Below, piece after piece: positions 8,470 to 17,781 of a stretch of 64,000 nt of DNA (positions are counted from its first letter, which is position 1; each line of letters starts with the position of its first letter). Made by a program: the position numbers and the translations under genes. The stretch comes from Bradyrhizobium murdochi. Its GTDB lineage: Bacteria; Pseudomonadota; Alphaproteobacteria; Rhizobiales; Xanthobacteraceae. Below the pieces are notes generated by a model. That model saw nothing but the letters and a program-made list of their open reading frames with translations. It did no database searches and was not told the origin of the DNA. The DNA is taken from assembly GCF_000472965.1 (NCBI RefSeq), contig NZ_AXAU01000001.1, positions 1,386,745 through 1,450,744 of the forward strand. Reading direction: 5' to 3'.

Positions 8470-11400
8470 GCGGCGGAATCTCCGCGCCCTTCATTCGCTA
8501 CCCGATCGGCACCTCGCTGATGATGGCGGGGATCATGTTCATCGGCCTCGTCGCCTACCCGCTGTTGCCCGTCGCCCCCCTGCCGCAAGTCGATTTCCCG
8601 ACCATCCAGGTCACCGCCAACCTGCCGGGCGGCAGCCCGGAAACCATGGCCTCGTCGGTGGCGCAGCCGCTCGAGCGCCAGTTCGCGCAGATTCCGGGCG
8701 TCGCGCAGATGACGTCTACGAGCTATCTCGGTACGACCGCAGTCAACATCCAGTTCGATCTCAACCGCTCGATCGACGCGGCCGCCAACGACGTCCAGGC
8801 CGCGATCAATGCGGCCAGCGGCCAGTTGCCGAAAAACCTCCCCTCGCCCCCGATCTATCGCAAGGTGAACCCGGCGGATTCGCCGATCCTGATCATGGCG
8901 GCGACTTCGGACACACTGCCGCTCACGACCGTCAGCGACTCCGTGGACGCTCAGCTTGCGCAGCAGATCAGCCAGATCTCAGGCGTCGCCCAGGTCATCA
9001 TCGGCGGCCAGCAGAAGCCGGCGATCCGCATTCAGATCGACCCGGCGAAACTCGTCGCCAAGAGCCTGTCACTGGAGGATGTGCGCAGCCAGATCGCGAT
9101 CACGACCGTTGACAGCCCCAAAGGCAATATCGACGGCGAGCGGCGTGCTTACACCATTTACGCCAATGATCAGCTCACGAATTCCAAGGACTGGAACGAC
9201 GTCATTATCGCCTATCGCAATGGCGGTCCGTTGCGGATCCGCGATATCGGCCAGGCCGTCACCGGCCCGGAAGACGCCAAGCAGGCGGCCTGGGCCAACG
9301 GCAAGCGCGGCGTGTTCCTGGTGATATTCAAGCAGCCCGGCGCCAACGTCATCGAGACCGTCGACCAGATCAAGGCGACGCTGCCCCGGCTGCTCGCTGC
9401 GCTCCCTCCGGCTATCAAGGTCGAGGTGATGAGTGATCGCACCACGACGATCCGCGCCGCGGTCGAGGACGTCCAATTCACCATGCTGCTCACGATCGCG
9501 CTGGTCGTGATGGTGATCTTCATCTTCCTGCGCAATTTCTGGGCGACGGTAATCCCGGCGGTGACGGTGCCGTTGGCGCTGCTTGGCGCCTGCGCGCTGA
9601 TGTGGCTGTGCGACTATTCGCTCGACAATCTCTCGCTGATGGCGCTCACCATTGCCGTCGGCTTCGTGGTCGACGACGCCATCGTGATGTTGGAAAATAT
9701 CACGCGCTATATCGAGAAAGGCGAGAAGCCGATGGCCGCCGCCTTCAAGGGTGCCAGAGAAATCGGCTTCACCATCGTGTCGATCAGCATCTCGCTGATC
9801 GCCGTGCTGATTCCGCTGTTGCTGATGGGCGGTATCATCGGTCGGCTGTTCCGCGAATTCGCGGTGGTGCTCGCGATGACCATTTTCGTATCGATGGTCG
9901 TATCTCTGACGCTGACGCCGATGATGGCCTCGCGCTTCCTACGCGGGCATGGCGAGGTCAGACACGGCCGGATCTATCAATGGAGCGAGCGCGGCTTCGA
10001 TGCGATGCTGCGCGCCTACGAGCGCGGTCTCGACCTCGCGCTGCGCTGGAAATTGACGACGCTGTTGATCTTCTTCGCCACGCTCGGTCTGTCGGTCTAT
10101 CTGTTCGTGATCATCCCGAAGGGCTTCTTCCCGCAGCAGGACAATGGCCTGATCACCGCCACTTCGGAAGCGAGCCAGGACATCTCATTCGCCGAGATGA
10201 AGCGGCGTCAGGAGGAACTTGGAAAGATCGTGCAGGCCGATCCCGATGTGGCCTCGGTTGCGATGGTGATCGGCGGCAGCGGCCGGGCCGGCAATAACGG
10301 CAATCTCTACATCACACTGAAACCGCGCGACGAGCGCAAGGCATCCGCGCAGCAGATCATCGCGCGCCTGCGTCCGCAGCTCGAGAAGGTCGACGGCGCC
10401 CGCCTCTACATGCAGGCGGCTCAGGACGTGCGGCTCGGCGGCCGACCGACGCGAACCCAGTTCGAATTCACGCTGCAGGACGCCAATTTGGCCGAGCTGA
10501 ACGAATGGGCGCCAAAAATCCTGGCCAAGATGCAGACGCTGCCGCAGCTTCGCGATGTTGCGACCGACCAGCAGACCAACGGCACCACGCTTGAGCTGAA
10601 AATCAATCGCGACACCGCCGCGCGCTACGGCATCCAGCCGCAACTGATCGACGACACGCTGTATGACGCGTTCGGCCAGCGCCAGGTGACGCAGTATTTT
10701 ACGCAGCTCAACACCTACAAGGTTGTGCTCGAAGTGCTGCCGGAATTGCAGGGCAGCCTCGACACCCTGAACAAGATCTACCTGAAATCGCCAATCACCG
10801 GCGACCAGGTGCCGCTTTCGACCTTTGCCACCTGGACCAGCGTGCCGGTGCGGCCGCTGTCGATCAGCCATCAGGGCCAATTCCCGGCAACCACGATCAG
10901 CTTCAATCTCGCGCAGGGCGTGGCACTGGGCCAGGCGACCAACGCGATTCAACAAGCGATGGTCGAACTCGGCGCGCCGACGACGCTCAATTCGAGCTTC
11001 CAGGGCACGGCGCAGGCATTCCAGCAATCGCTCGGCACGGTGCCGCTGTTGATCCTCGCAGCGCTCGTGGTGGTGTACCTGATCCTCGGCATTCTCTACG
11101 AAAGCTACATCCACCCGCTCACGATTCTATCCACGCTGCCGTCCGCGGGCGTCGGTGCGCTCGCCATCCTGATGCTCTTCGGATTCGATTTCAGCCTGAT
11201 CGCCCTGATCGGCATCGTGCTTCTGATCGGCATCGTGAAGAAGAACGGCATCATGATGGTCGACTTCGCGATCACGGCCGAACGCGACGAGCAGCTCGAG
11301 CCCGAAGCCGCGATCCGCAAGGCGGCGCTATTGCGATTCCGCCCCATTATGATGACGACCATGGCGGCGATGCTCGGCGGCGTGCCGCTGATGCTCGGTA

Positions 11401-11612
11401 CCGGCACGGGATCGGAAATTCGTCAGCCGCTCGGCTATGCCATGGTCGGCGGCCTGCTTGTCAGCCAGGCGCTGACGCTGTTCACGACGCCGGTGGTCTA
11501 TCTCTATCTCGACCGGCTTTCGAACGCGTTTGCGCGTTGGAGCCGTTCGACCGGTTCGCACCATGATGAGCATCCGGACGCACACGGCCCGGTCAAGCAA
11601 GCGGCCGAATGA
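8466..11612 (+). CDS. RND multidrug efflux permease (MdtB/MdtC-like, HAE1 family)
   Basis: 1048 residues, full RND length. The N-terminus (IRYPIGTSLMMAGIMFIGLV) begins with the first transmembrane helix, followed by a large periplasmic loop, helices 2-6, a second large loop and helices 8-12. The proton relay pair is visible as D403-D404 in GFVVDDAIVMLENI of helix 4. Sequence around the first loop (LPQVDFPTIQV) is closer to MdtB/MdtC and heavy-duty HAE1 pumps than to metal-exporting CusA types. It exports drugs or amphiphilic compounds with the adaptor encoded upstream. The substrate cannot be predicted. Confidence 0.92.
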   Translation: MSGGISAPFIRYPIGTSLMMAGIMFIGLVAYPLLPVAPLPQVDFPTIQVTANLPGGSPETMASSVAQPLERQFAQIPGVAQMTSTSYLGTTAVNIQFDLNRSIDAAANDVQAAINAASGQLPKNLPSPPIYRKVNPADSPILIMAATSDTLPLTTVSDSVDAQLAQQISQISGVAQVIIGGQQKPAIRIQIDPAKLVAKSLSLEDVRSQIAITTVDSPKGNIDGERRAYTIYANDQLTNSKDWNDVIIAYRNGGPLRIRDIGQAVTGPEDAKQAAWANGKRGVFLVIFKQPGANVIETVDQIKATLPRLLAALPPAIKVEVMSDRTTTIRAAVEDVQFTMLLTIALVVMVIFIFLRNFWATVIPAVTVPLALLGACALMWLCDYSLDNLSLMALTIAVGFVVDDAIVMLENITRYIEKGEKPMAAAFKGAREIGFTIVSISISLIAVLIPLLLMGGIIGRLFREFAVVLAMTIFVSMVVSLTLTPMMASRFLRGHGEVRHGRIYQWSERGFDAMLRAYERGLDLALRWKLTTLLIFFATLGLSVYLFVIIPKGFFPQQDNGLITATSEASQDISFAEMKRRQEELGKIVQADPDVASVAMVIGGSGRAGNNGNLYITLKPRDERKASAQQIIARLRPQLEKVDGARLYMQAAQDVRLGGRPTRTQFEFTLQDANLAELNEWAPKILAKMQTLPQLRDVATDQQTNGTTLELKINRDTAARYGIQPQLIDDTLYDAFGQRQVTQYFTQLNTYKVVLEVLPELQGSLDTLNKIYLKSPITGDQVPLSTFATWTSVPVRPLSISHQGQFPATTISFNLAQGVALGQATNAIQQAMVELGAPTTLNSSFQGTAQAFQQSLGTVPLLILAALVVVYLILGILYESYIHPLTILSTLPSAGVGALAILMLFGFDFSLIALIGIVLLIGIVKKNGIMMVDFAITAERDEQLEPEAAIRKAALLRFRPIMMTTMAAMLGGVPLMLGTGTGSEIRQPLGYAMVGGLLVSQALTLFTTPVVYLYLDRLSNAFARWSRSTGSHHDEHPDAHGPVKQAAE

Positions 11613-11672
11613 CTTGACTTTGCTCGGCAACCGACACATCCGAAGGTAGTGTTTCACTTCGGAGCCGGGTCA

Positions 11673-12239
11673 GTGAAAATTTCAATCAAATTGGCGGTTG
11701 TGGCCACAGCGATATTCGGCATGTGCGGCCATGGCCACGCCCAGGCGCTCAAGACCAAGAATGCTGCGCCCACGGCGCAGGCAACGCCAGCTCCCGCCGC
11801 CGGCCCGGCCGAGGGCGCCAATACGTCCGCGCCTCCCGGCTGGGTTGCACGGTGCAGCAGCGCCAGCCGCGGCGCGCCGCTCGAATGTGCGATTGAGCAA
11901 AGCGCCGTCCTGACCAAGACCGGTCAGTTGATCGTGCTGATCAATATCCGCGTATCAGCCGAAACCCGCACACCGGTCGGCATCGTGCAATTGCCGCTCG
12001 GGCTCAACCTGCCGGCCGGAGCCAAGCTCCAGGTCGACGACGGCATGACGTCCGACCTGCAGGTTCAGACCTGCGAGGCGCGCGGCTGCTACGCCAACGC
12101 CCAGATTTCGCCTGACATGCTGGCCGCGTTGAAATCCGGCAAACAGTTGAAGGTCTCGTTCCAGAATATGGCCAAGGAAACGATTACGATTCCGATGCCG
12201 TTGGCGGATTTCGCCGCGGCTTATGAGAAGATTAAGTAG
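11673..12239 (+). CDS. Invasion-associated locus B (IalB) family secreted protein
   Basis: 188 residues using the GTG at 11673, which has GGAG eight bases upstream; an in-frame GTG at 11649 would add eight residues without a better site. A signal peptide (KISIKLAVVATAIFGMCGHG, cleaved after HAQA) is followed by a Pro/Ala linker and an IalB-type beta domain (about residues 55-185) with paired cysteines, one pair in VQTCEARGCYA. IalB proteins are periplasmic, first described in Bartonella erythrocyte invasion, and are common in free-living rhizobia, where their role is unclear. The link to the efflux operon is only positional. Confidence 0.82.
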   Translation: MKISIKLAVVATAIFGMCGHGHAQALKTKNAAPTAQATPAPAAGPAEGANTSAPPGWVARCSSASRGAPLECAIEQSAVLTKTGQLIVLINIRVSAETRTPVGIVQLPLGLNLPAGAKLQVDDGMTSDLQVQTCEARGCYANAQISPDMLAALKSGKQLKVSFQNMAKETITIPMPLADFAAAYEKIK

Positions 12240-12280
12240 GCCCCGCCATTGCGACGAAGAGCAACGCCGCCTCACTCGCG

Positions 12281-12383
12281 CCGTCATACCCCGCGCATGC
12301 GGGGTATCCAGTACGCCGCGGCCTATCGATAGTCACTGCCGTCTCTGGAATACTGGATCGCCCGCATGCGCGGGCTATGACAG
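12281..12383. repeat. Intergenic palindromic repeat, GTCATACCCCGCGCATGCGG family
   Basis: Two arms around a short core: CGTCATACCCCGCGCATGCG on the left and GCCCGCATGCGCGGGCTATG on the right, with CCAGTA and TACTGG forming inner pairs. A second copy of the same family lies at about 26819-26915. Such elements recur in bradyrhizobial intergenic regions; the RNA would fold into a long hairpin. Confidence 0.6.
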
Positions 12384-12397
12384 CTTAGGATTGGCGG

Positions 12398-12560
12398 CTA
12401 CTGCCGTGCCATCTCCGCGGCGCCCACGCCCTCGCCATCCAGCTTCTGGTCGGCATGCATGTCGACCGTCACCTTCAGCAACCGCCCGGTGAATTCGAAC
12501 GGGGCAAGTGCCGCCCGCGGCCCCTGCAATTCGTTGGAAAATGCCCCTCCTTCCACGCTT
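12398..12560 (-). pseudogene. Possible remnant of an arylsulfatase-like C-terminus
   Basis: On the minus strand the frame ending at 12398 reads LAPFEFTGRLLKVTVDMHAD followed by a short tail ending AEMARQ. The pattern PFxFTGxLxKVTVDM resembles the last beta strands of bacterial arylsulfatases. Nothing upstream in any frame continues into a sulfatase catalytic domain (no CxPxR motif), so if real it is a fragment left by deletion. The match is short and I may be over-reading it. Confidence 0.3.
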
Positions 12561-12680
12561 GCCAAGGCCCGGACCGAGCGAGTAGAACGACGCACCAGCG
12601 AAAGCGGCGATTTGCAAAATCCCGCTCCAGCCGATTGCTCAGACATCTATGTAAGGCATTGATGTCATTGAGCAATTCCT

Positions 12681-12754
12681 TGGGGAATGGTGTAACGGTA
12701 GCACAACAGACTCTGACTCTGTTTGTCTTGGTTCGAATCCAGGTTCCCCAGCCA
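12681..12754 (+). tRNA. tRNA-Gln (anticodon CTG)
   Basis: A full cloverleaf can be drawn. The acceptor stem pairs TGGGGAA (12681-12687) with TTCCCCA (12744-12750); discriminator G and encoded CCA follow at 12751-12754. The D-loop contains GGTA, the anticodon arm is ACAGA-CTCTGAC-TCTGT with CTG in the loop centre, and the T arm has GGTTCGAATCC. It reads CAG codons. No integrase or direct repeat of the 3' end was noticed nearby, so there is no sign of an island inserted here. Confidence 0.95.
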
Positions 12755-12971
12755 GACTCGGCAATCCCACCAACAATTTGATCCGAACGGGCTTTTCGCC
12801 GCAGACGATGGTCCGTCCAGTTGATCGTGGACCACATTCGTGGACCACGCTCGCCTATCTCGCCGGGTGGGCAGCCTCAACGGCCCTTCATGCATGCGAC
12901 TGTTCCGGTCGGATAAAGCCCCGCGGAAGTTGAGAGACCACAGAAAGCGGATGGGGTCGCAACTGGGCACC

Positions 12972-14189
12972 TTAGGGAGATCGTGCATTTCCAAGGGTTT
13001 GGAATAGCGTTTGTCGCCACCAATCGCTTTCGATCTGATCGAGCACGGCGAGATCGAGCATGGGCCGCAATGTGCTGCCTTTCGGCAGCACGATCGCATA
13101 GCTCTCGCTGCTGAAGCTGGTGTCGACAACACGAACCGAGGCCGAGAAGTCTTTCCGAACGACCCAGGTCAGAAGCGGCTTGTCATGGACGAAGGCATCG
13201 ATCCTGCCACGGCTCAATGCAGATAGGCCGCTTTGAAGGTCTGGAAACGCTCGAAAGGAAAGCTGCTGACGAGTGAGGTAGTCGGTCGTAGCAGAGTTGG
13301 CGACGGCGCCGACGCGTACGGATCGCAGGTCGTTGAAACCGTGAACGGCGCCTTCGAGCCCTCGGCGCGTGAGCGTGGAGGTGATGCCTGCGGTGAACAC
13401 GGCTATGGCGATAACGGAAGCGATCATCCACCCGGTTGCGACGATCCGCCCTGGAAGCGTTGCTGGCGCATTCTGGGCGGCGCCTGCCTGTGTCATGGCA
13501 ATGGTCGACCACCAAAAGCTGGAGCCGAGCCCCTTGGCTCCCCCGCCGAAATGTTCCGTTTTCCGGCGTTCCAACAGCCAAATAAGGAAGCCGACCGCCA
13601 TCGCAAAACAAAGCAGTACCGTGACAGCCTGGAAGAACCCGAAGGAAAGAAGCGCCCTCCCGATCGACACCCACGCACTTTCATGTATCGGCACCGCAAT
13701 CCCGAGTCCGGTGTTGTAGAAGGGTTGGGTAAAATCGACGCTGCGTGCGCGCGCAGCGGTCACAGTTACCGCTGCGACACCAGCGTCGAGCGTGCCCTTC
13801 GCGATTTCATCCAGCAGATCCTGCACGTTCTGGGTCTCGACCAGGCGAAAGCGTAGATGCGCTCCAGCAGCGATCTTTCTCCAGAGTTCGATGCTGATAC
13901 CGCTCCAATTCCCGTCCGGCTGCTTCATCGCGAAGGGCGGCGCTTCCTTGGTCGCTACTACCAACTCTCTGTCAGGGATTGTGCCTTGGGCTCGAACCGC
14001 GCCGCAGCCGAGTGCAAGCACCGCCAGCAACAGAAGGCATAGCAGGACAGGTCGAAGTGACGAGATCGCTGGCCCGCCTTGAGAGGCCCGATCTCGCTGC
14101 TTAAAACGTCTAACGGATTCTTGAGCGATATCCAGCCGGTCAGATGCGCCGCAGTGCGAGACTGCAGGAGGTTCCTCGAACGAACTCAT
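12972..14189 (-). CDS. Ionotropic glutamate receptor-like protein: periplasmic solute-binding domain split by a two-helix pore
   Basis: 405 residues from the ATG at 14189, which has GAGG upstream (an in-frame TTG at 14201 is less likely). Residues 1-44 form an unusual polar leader, then a signal or anchor helix (45-67). Binding lobe 1 (about 74-170) has the PAAT-type SVDFTQPFY motif. A membrane helix (about 184-206), a re-entrant pore loop (about 222-242, SSFWWSTIAMTQAGAAQNAP) and a second helix (about 247-270, ending VFTAGITSTLT) interrupt the solute-binding fold. Lobe 2 (about 285-395) contains GRIDAFVHDKPLL. This order is that of GluR0 and animal glutamate receptors. The filter position, TVGYGD in potassium channels, reads TQAGAA, so potassium selectivity is not expected. 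Probably a ligand-gated ion channel; the ligand is unknown. Confidence 0.82.
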   Translation of the reverse strand: MSSFEEPPAVSHCGASDRLDIAQESVRRFKQRDRASQGGPAISSLRPVLLCLLLLAVLALGCGAVRAQGTIPDRELVVATKEAPPFAMKQPDGNWSGISIELWRKIAAGAHLRFRLVETQNVQDLLDEIAKGTLDAGVAAVTVTAARARSVDFTQPFYNTGLGIAVPIHESAWVSIGRALLSFGFFQAVTVLLCFAMAVGFLIWLLERRKTEHFGGGAKGLGSSFWWSTIAMTQAGAAQNAPATLPGRIVATGWMIASVIAIAVFTAGITSTLTRRGLEGAVHGFNDLRSVRVGAVANSATTDYLTRQQLSFRAFPDLQSGLSALSRGRIDAFVHDKPLLTWVVRKDFSASVRVVDTSFSSESYAIVLPKGSTLRPMLDLAVLDQIESDWWRQTLFQTLGNARSP

Positions 14190-14554
14190 AGCGGACCTCA
14201 ATTATCGAGATCGAGCGATGAAAGCATTGCTATTTGGCGGCATTTCGTCTGCTGGCGGGGCGCCGACCAGCTAGCCCATTGCGGAACCTTCCCCTTGGCG
14301 CCCCTTCCCCGCGATCCACCTGCTGGCATCTACCATGCGCAACAATGCTGGAAGTTCGCGATGTGCTGTCTGCGCCCTACTTTCGTGGCGATCTCGTTAC
14401 GCTTGATAAGGCGAGGCTGCGGGACGATATCAGAGGCTCCTGATAAGGCTTGGAACGGCTTGCTCAAACTTCAAGAAGTAAGCGAAGTCGCGCATACCCC
14501 TGAGTGACGGGAGCAGATTTCCCGATCTCGACCTGCAGTGCTCGACGGCGCGCA
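14190..14554. other. Intergenic stretch without recognised gene
   Basis: About 365 bases upstream of the receptor-channel gene and downstream of the P450 gene. Only short frames are present, for example a 32-codon frame beginning at 14345 with no recognisable product. No tRNA, repeat family or strong palindrome was noticed. The part next to 14190 must contain the promoter of the channel gene. Confidence 0.4.
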
Positions 14555-15763
14555 TCACCCGCCCGCCACCACCGGCAACTCCGCAATCATGCGAATGCCC
14601 GGCCGTCTCCGCCAATGAATTTGTGATGGTTCAACCGCCAGCTTCAGCCCCGGCCAGCGCGTGAACAGCGCCTGCAGCGCGCACATTCCTTCGATCCGCG
14701 CAAGCTGGTGGCCGAGACAGAAATGTATTCCCGTCCCGAACGCGAGATGCCGGTTCGGCCGCCGCTCGAGATCGAGGCGTTCGGGACCCTCGTTCGCCTG
14801 CGGGTCGAGATTGGCCGCGACGATCATCGCCATGACCCGATCACCCTTCTTCAACTTCACGCCGTCCACATCGACGTCATGGCGCACATAGCGCGGTTTT
14901 GAAAATTGCACCGGCGAGACGAAGCGCAAAAATTCTTCCACCGCAAGGCCAGCGCGGCTCCAATCCGCGACCAGCCAATCGCGCCGCGCAGGATCTTTCA
15001 GCAATTCGAACACCGATCCGCTGATCAGATGGGTGGTGGTCTCGGAGCCCGCCCCTAGCAAGAGAAACACCATCGAGACCATTTCGTCCGGCGTGATGCG
15101 CCCGCCTTCCTTCTCGACCCGCACAAGCTCGGCAATCAATCCTTCGCCGCCCTGTTCCCGGGCGACCTGCAGACGCGCTTTCAGATAGCGCCGCATCTTC
15201 ATCATTCCGCCGATCAACCGCAGAAGGCCGAACGCATTAGTGAGATTCGCGATTGAATTGGCCCAGGCGATGAATTTCGGCCGGTCGGCCGACGGCAAGC
15301 CGAGTAGTTCGCAGATCACCGCAAGTGGCAACATCCGCGCATAACGCTGCACCAGATCGGCGGGGCTTCCCGCCGCAAACAATTCATCGGCGAGGCGATC
15401 GGCGATGGCGCGGATGTGCGGTTCCATGTCCATCACGGCTCGGCGACGGAACGCTTCGTCGACGATGTCGCGCAGCCGTGTGTGATCCGGTTCGTCCATT
15501 GTGAGCATGTTGTTGGCGAGTGTCCCGATCAACTTCGGCATCCACCAGGGCAAGCCGACGAGCGAGCCACCCTCCTTGCGCAGCGTGAAGGTCGTGCTGT
15601 CCTTCAGCACGCGCGCCGTCGCCTCGTAGGTCGTGGTGACCCAGAGCCGGCCCAGGATGGGAAACTTTGTCGCGACGACAGGTCCGGATGACCGCAACAG
15701 GGCCACGCCTTTTTGGGGATCACGAAGAAAGGCCTCGCTGGAAAAATCCACAAGCTCTGCCAT
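14555..15763 (-). CDS. Cytochrome P450
   Basis: A 402-residue soluble bacterial P450. The I-helix oxygen-activation motif is GAGSETTTHL, the K-helix ExxR lies in AVEEFLRFVSP, and the heme-binding loop is FGTGIHFCLGHQLAR with the axial thiolate at C349. Length and lack of a membrane anchor fit class I enzymes that receive electrons from ferredoxin; no ferredoxin or reductase gene is adjacent. It lies 121 bases downstream of the aromatic operon on the same strand and might be transcribed with it, which would suggest hydroxylation or O-demethylation of an aromatic compound. Substrate unknown. Confidence 0.9.
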   Translation of the reverse strand: MAELVDFSSEAFLRDPQKGVALLRSSGPVVATKFPILGRLWVTTTYEATARVLKDSTTFTLRKEGGSLVGLPWWMPKLIGTLANNMLTMDEPDHTRLRDIVDEAFRRRAVMDMEPHIRAIADRLADELFAAGSPADLVQRYARMLPLAVICELLGLPSADRPKFIAWANSIANLTNAFGLLRLIGGMMKMRRYLKARLQVAREQGGEGLIAELVRVEKEGGRITPDEMVSMVFLLLGAGSETTTHLISGSVFELLKDPARRDWLVADWSRAGLAVEEFLRFVSPVQFSKPRYVRHDVDVDGVKLKKGDRVMAMIVAANLDPQANEGPERLDLERRPNRHLAFGTGIHFCLGHQLARIEGMCALQALFTRWPGLKLAVEPSQIHWRRRPGIRMIAELPVVAGG

Positions 15764-15884
15764 CGACCACCCACGACGTCATTCGCGCGTTCGCATCAAG
15801 ATGGTGCGTAACATCGCGGCCGCAAGGCCGGTCATCTTCCCCATCTCTTAGACGTCCGCTGACCGAGGGCGGGCAAACGTCGCC

Positions 15885-16835
15885 TCACACCGGCGGCGTG
15901 CCGTGGGTGTGAAACGACTCGATCGTCTTCAGCCCCCAGGCCTGCCCCTTCTTGCGCTCCTCCTCGGTCCAGACGATCGGCTTCCAGTCGGGCGCGAGAA
16001 TGAGCCGGGCCCCGGCATTGGCGACTTCGACGCGGTTGCCGCCGGGCTCGTAGACGTAGAGGAAGAAGGTCTGCTGGATCGCGTGCTTGTGCGGACCGGT
16101 CTCGATGTGGACGCCGTTCTCCAAAAAAATATCGGCAGCGCGAAGAATCTCCTCGCGGCTGTCGAGCGCGTAGGTGACGTGATGGAAGCGTCCGGCCTTG
16201 CCATAGTGATCGCGGGTATAGGCGAAGTCGTAGCTCTTGTTCGACATCGTCATCCACATCGCGGCTTCCGTGCCGTCGTTCAGCACGATCTGCTCGGTGG
16301 TGCGCAAGCCCAGATAGTTTTCGAAGAAGAGCCTGTTCGCCTTGATGTCGACGGCCAGGCAATTGAGGTGATCGAGCCGGCGAACATTGACGCCACGCGC
16401 CGGAAAGCGCTGCGCCTGGTTCTTTAACGCCGGCTTGAGTTCGGGCGGCGCCTGATACCACTCGGTCTCGTAATAGAGCTCGACGATATGGCCGTCGGGA
16501 TCGCGACAGCGGAACGTCGGTCCCTGCCCCATATCGCCATCGGTCCAGCCGATGTCGAAGCCGGAGCCTTTCAGCGCGGCGACGCGACGCTCCAGCGCCT
16601 GCGGACTGCGCGCGCGCAACGCCATGTGCTCCATGCCGGCAGTTTTCGAGGCCGTCAGCTTCAGCGAATAGCGCTCGTAATCGTCCCAGCCCCGCAGGTA
16701 GACCGACTCGCCCTTCTGGCCGCTGACGGTCATGCCCATGACGTCGACGAAGAATTTCAGGCTCTCGTCCGGCTTCGGCGTCAGCAATTCCATGTGGCCG
16801 AGATGGGCGAGATCGAAGATCGGCTCGGGGGTCAT
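15885..16835 (-). CDS. Extradiol ring-cleavage dioxygenase, catechol 2,3-dioxygenase type (VOC superfamily)
   Basis: 316 residues from the ATG at 16835; longer in-frame sequence upstream is repeat DNA. Two glyoxalase-fold halves are present. The iron ligands expected for type I extradiol enzymes are visible: H156 in RRLDHLNCLAVD, H219 in GRFHHVTYALD and E270 in GGNRVEVANAG. Length matches metapyrocatechases (about 307). It would open a catecholic ring next to the hydroxyls, giving a semialdehyde. It is the last gene of the TetR-led operon, separated from the preceding gene by a 96-base gap holding a palindromic repeat, so it could be partly uncoupled. Whether the substrate is catechol or a substituted catechol cannot be told. 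Confidence 0.87.
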   Translation of the reverse strand: MTPEPIFDLAHLGHMELLTPKPDESLKFFVDVMGMTVSGQKGESVYLRGWDDYERYSLKLTASKTAGMEHMALRARSPQALERRVAALKGSGFDIGWTDGDMGQGPTFRCRDPDGHIVELYYETEWYQAPPELKPALKNQAQRFPARGVNVRRLDHLNCLAVDIKANRLFFENYLGLRTTEQIVLNDGTEAAMWMTMSNKSYDFAYTRDHYGKAGRFHHVTYALDSREEILRAADIFLENGVHIETGPHKHAIQQTFFLYVYEPGGNRVEVANAGARLILAPDWKPIVWTEEERKKGQAWGLKTIESFHTHGTPPV

Positions 16836-16849
16836 TATCGGTCTCTCTC

Positions 16850-16930
16850 GTAGGGTGGGCAAAGCGCAGCGTGCCCACCAGTTCAAACCACATGGAGGGC
16901 ACGGCGCAATGCGCCTTTGCCCACCCTACA
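16850..16930. repeat. Intergenic palindromic repeat, TAGGGTGGGCAAAG family
   Basis: Arms TAGGGTGGGCAAAGCGCAGC on the left and GCGCCTTTGCCCACCCTACA on the right form a long inverted repeat, a widespread element in bradyrhizobia and relatives. It fills most of the gap between the decarboxylase-like gene and the dioxygenase gene, inside the same transcription unit, where a folded hairpin could attenuate or process the mRNA. Confidence 0.6.
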
Positions 16931-16931
16931 A

Positions 16932-17774
16932 TTACAGCGCCCGCGTCACGTCGTCGAACAATTCGTCGACGGTAAACGCGCGCGGAATAAGCTTTTGCTG
17001 CGCGGAGTAATCGATAATCAGTTGAAGCGAACGTTGCATTTCGTCCCGGCTGAAGCGCGGCGCTGCCGGCGAGACCGCCGCGGACTCGGCAAGCAGCCGA
17101 TGCACCTCCCGCACAGCATCCGGATGTTCCTCCGACAATCTCCGGCTCACCACCACCATATGGTTGATCGGCACCACCCCGTGCTTCTCAAACCAAACCT
17201 TCTCTTCAGCAGCGACATCGGCAAACAGCGGCTTCAAATCCGGATGATCCGATTTCTCGCCGAGCACTGCATCGAGTTCGCCATCGATCAGCATTTGGAC
17301 AATTTGCTTGCCCGAGGGCGCCCGCCTGGTCGTATCGACGAATTCAGCGACATGCGCGTCCTCGAACGTCACCCAGTCGATCGAATCGAGATCGACACCA
17401 TAGTCATTGGCAAGGATGCCGCGCAGCCATGCGCCGGTGGTCGTCGTGAAGGAGCGGATGCCGACCCGCGTGCCGTTGAGGTCGCGCGGCCCGAGCTTGC
17501 CCGCCTTCGCATTGTAAAGCGCATGCCCGTGCTGAAACCGCGCCAGCACAACATCCGGCAGCAGCACCATCGGCTTGCCGAAGGATTTTGCCATCAAATA
17601 CGTGACGATCGCCATCTCCGAGACGTCGAACGCCCCCTCGCGGACCATCGGCTTGAAGCCTTTGTTGGTCGGCGAATACGGCGCGAAATCGAACGCGACC
17701 AGATCCGACCCGATCGATCCGCTCTTCAGCGCGGTCGTGCCGGGATAGTCGCCGAGCAAAGTGCGCAGGCGCAT
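16932..17774 (-). CDS. Solute-binding-fold protein resembling 4,5-dihydroxyphthalate decarboxylase
   Basis: 280 residues from the ATG at 17774; in-frame sequence further upstream is the neighbouring aldolase in another frame. No signal peptide is visible. The pattern LRTLLGDYPGTTALKSG near the start, FDVSEMAIVTYLMAKSFG in the middle and RDLNGTRVGIRSFTTTTGAW resemble proteins annotated as 4,5-dihydroxyphthalate decarboxylases, which share the fold of NMT1/THI5 binding proteins. The family reaction gives protocatechuate from 4,5-dihydroxyphthalate, which would suit the meta-pathway genes in this operon. It begins seven bases after the aldolase gene. Absence of a leader argues against a periplasmic receptor. 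Function is inferred. Confidence 0.65.
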   Translation of the reverse strand: MRLRTLLGDYPGTTALKSGSIGSDLVAFDFAPYSPTNKGFKPMVREGAFDVSEMAIVTYLMAKSFGKPMVLLPDVVLARFQHGHALYNAKAGKLGPRDLNGTRVGIRSFTTTTGAWLRGILANDYGVDLDSIDWVTFEDAHVAEFVDTTRRAPSGKQIVQMLIDGELDAVLGEKSDHPDLKPLFADVAAEEKVWFEKHGVVPINHMVVVSRRLSEEHPDAVREVHRLLAESAAVSPAAPRFSRDEMQRSLQLIIDYSAQQKLIPRAFTVDELFDDVTRAL

Positions 17775-17781
17775 CGCCACC

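Noticed and set aside
12681..12971. tRNA-Gln as integration site of a genomic island
   Set aside because: No integrase gene, no repeated tRNA 3' end and no change in gene character were seen on either side.
14345..14443. A 32-codon frame between the receptor-channel and P450 genes
   Set aside because: No ribosome site, helix or recognisable motif supports translation.
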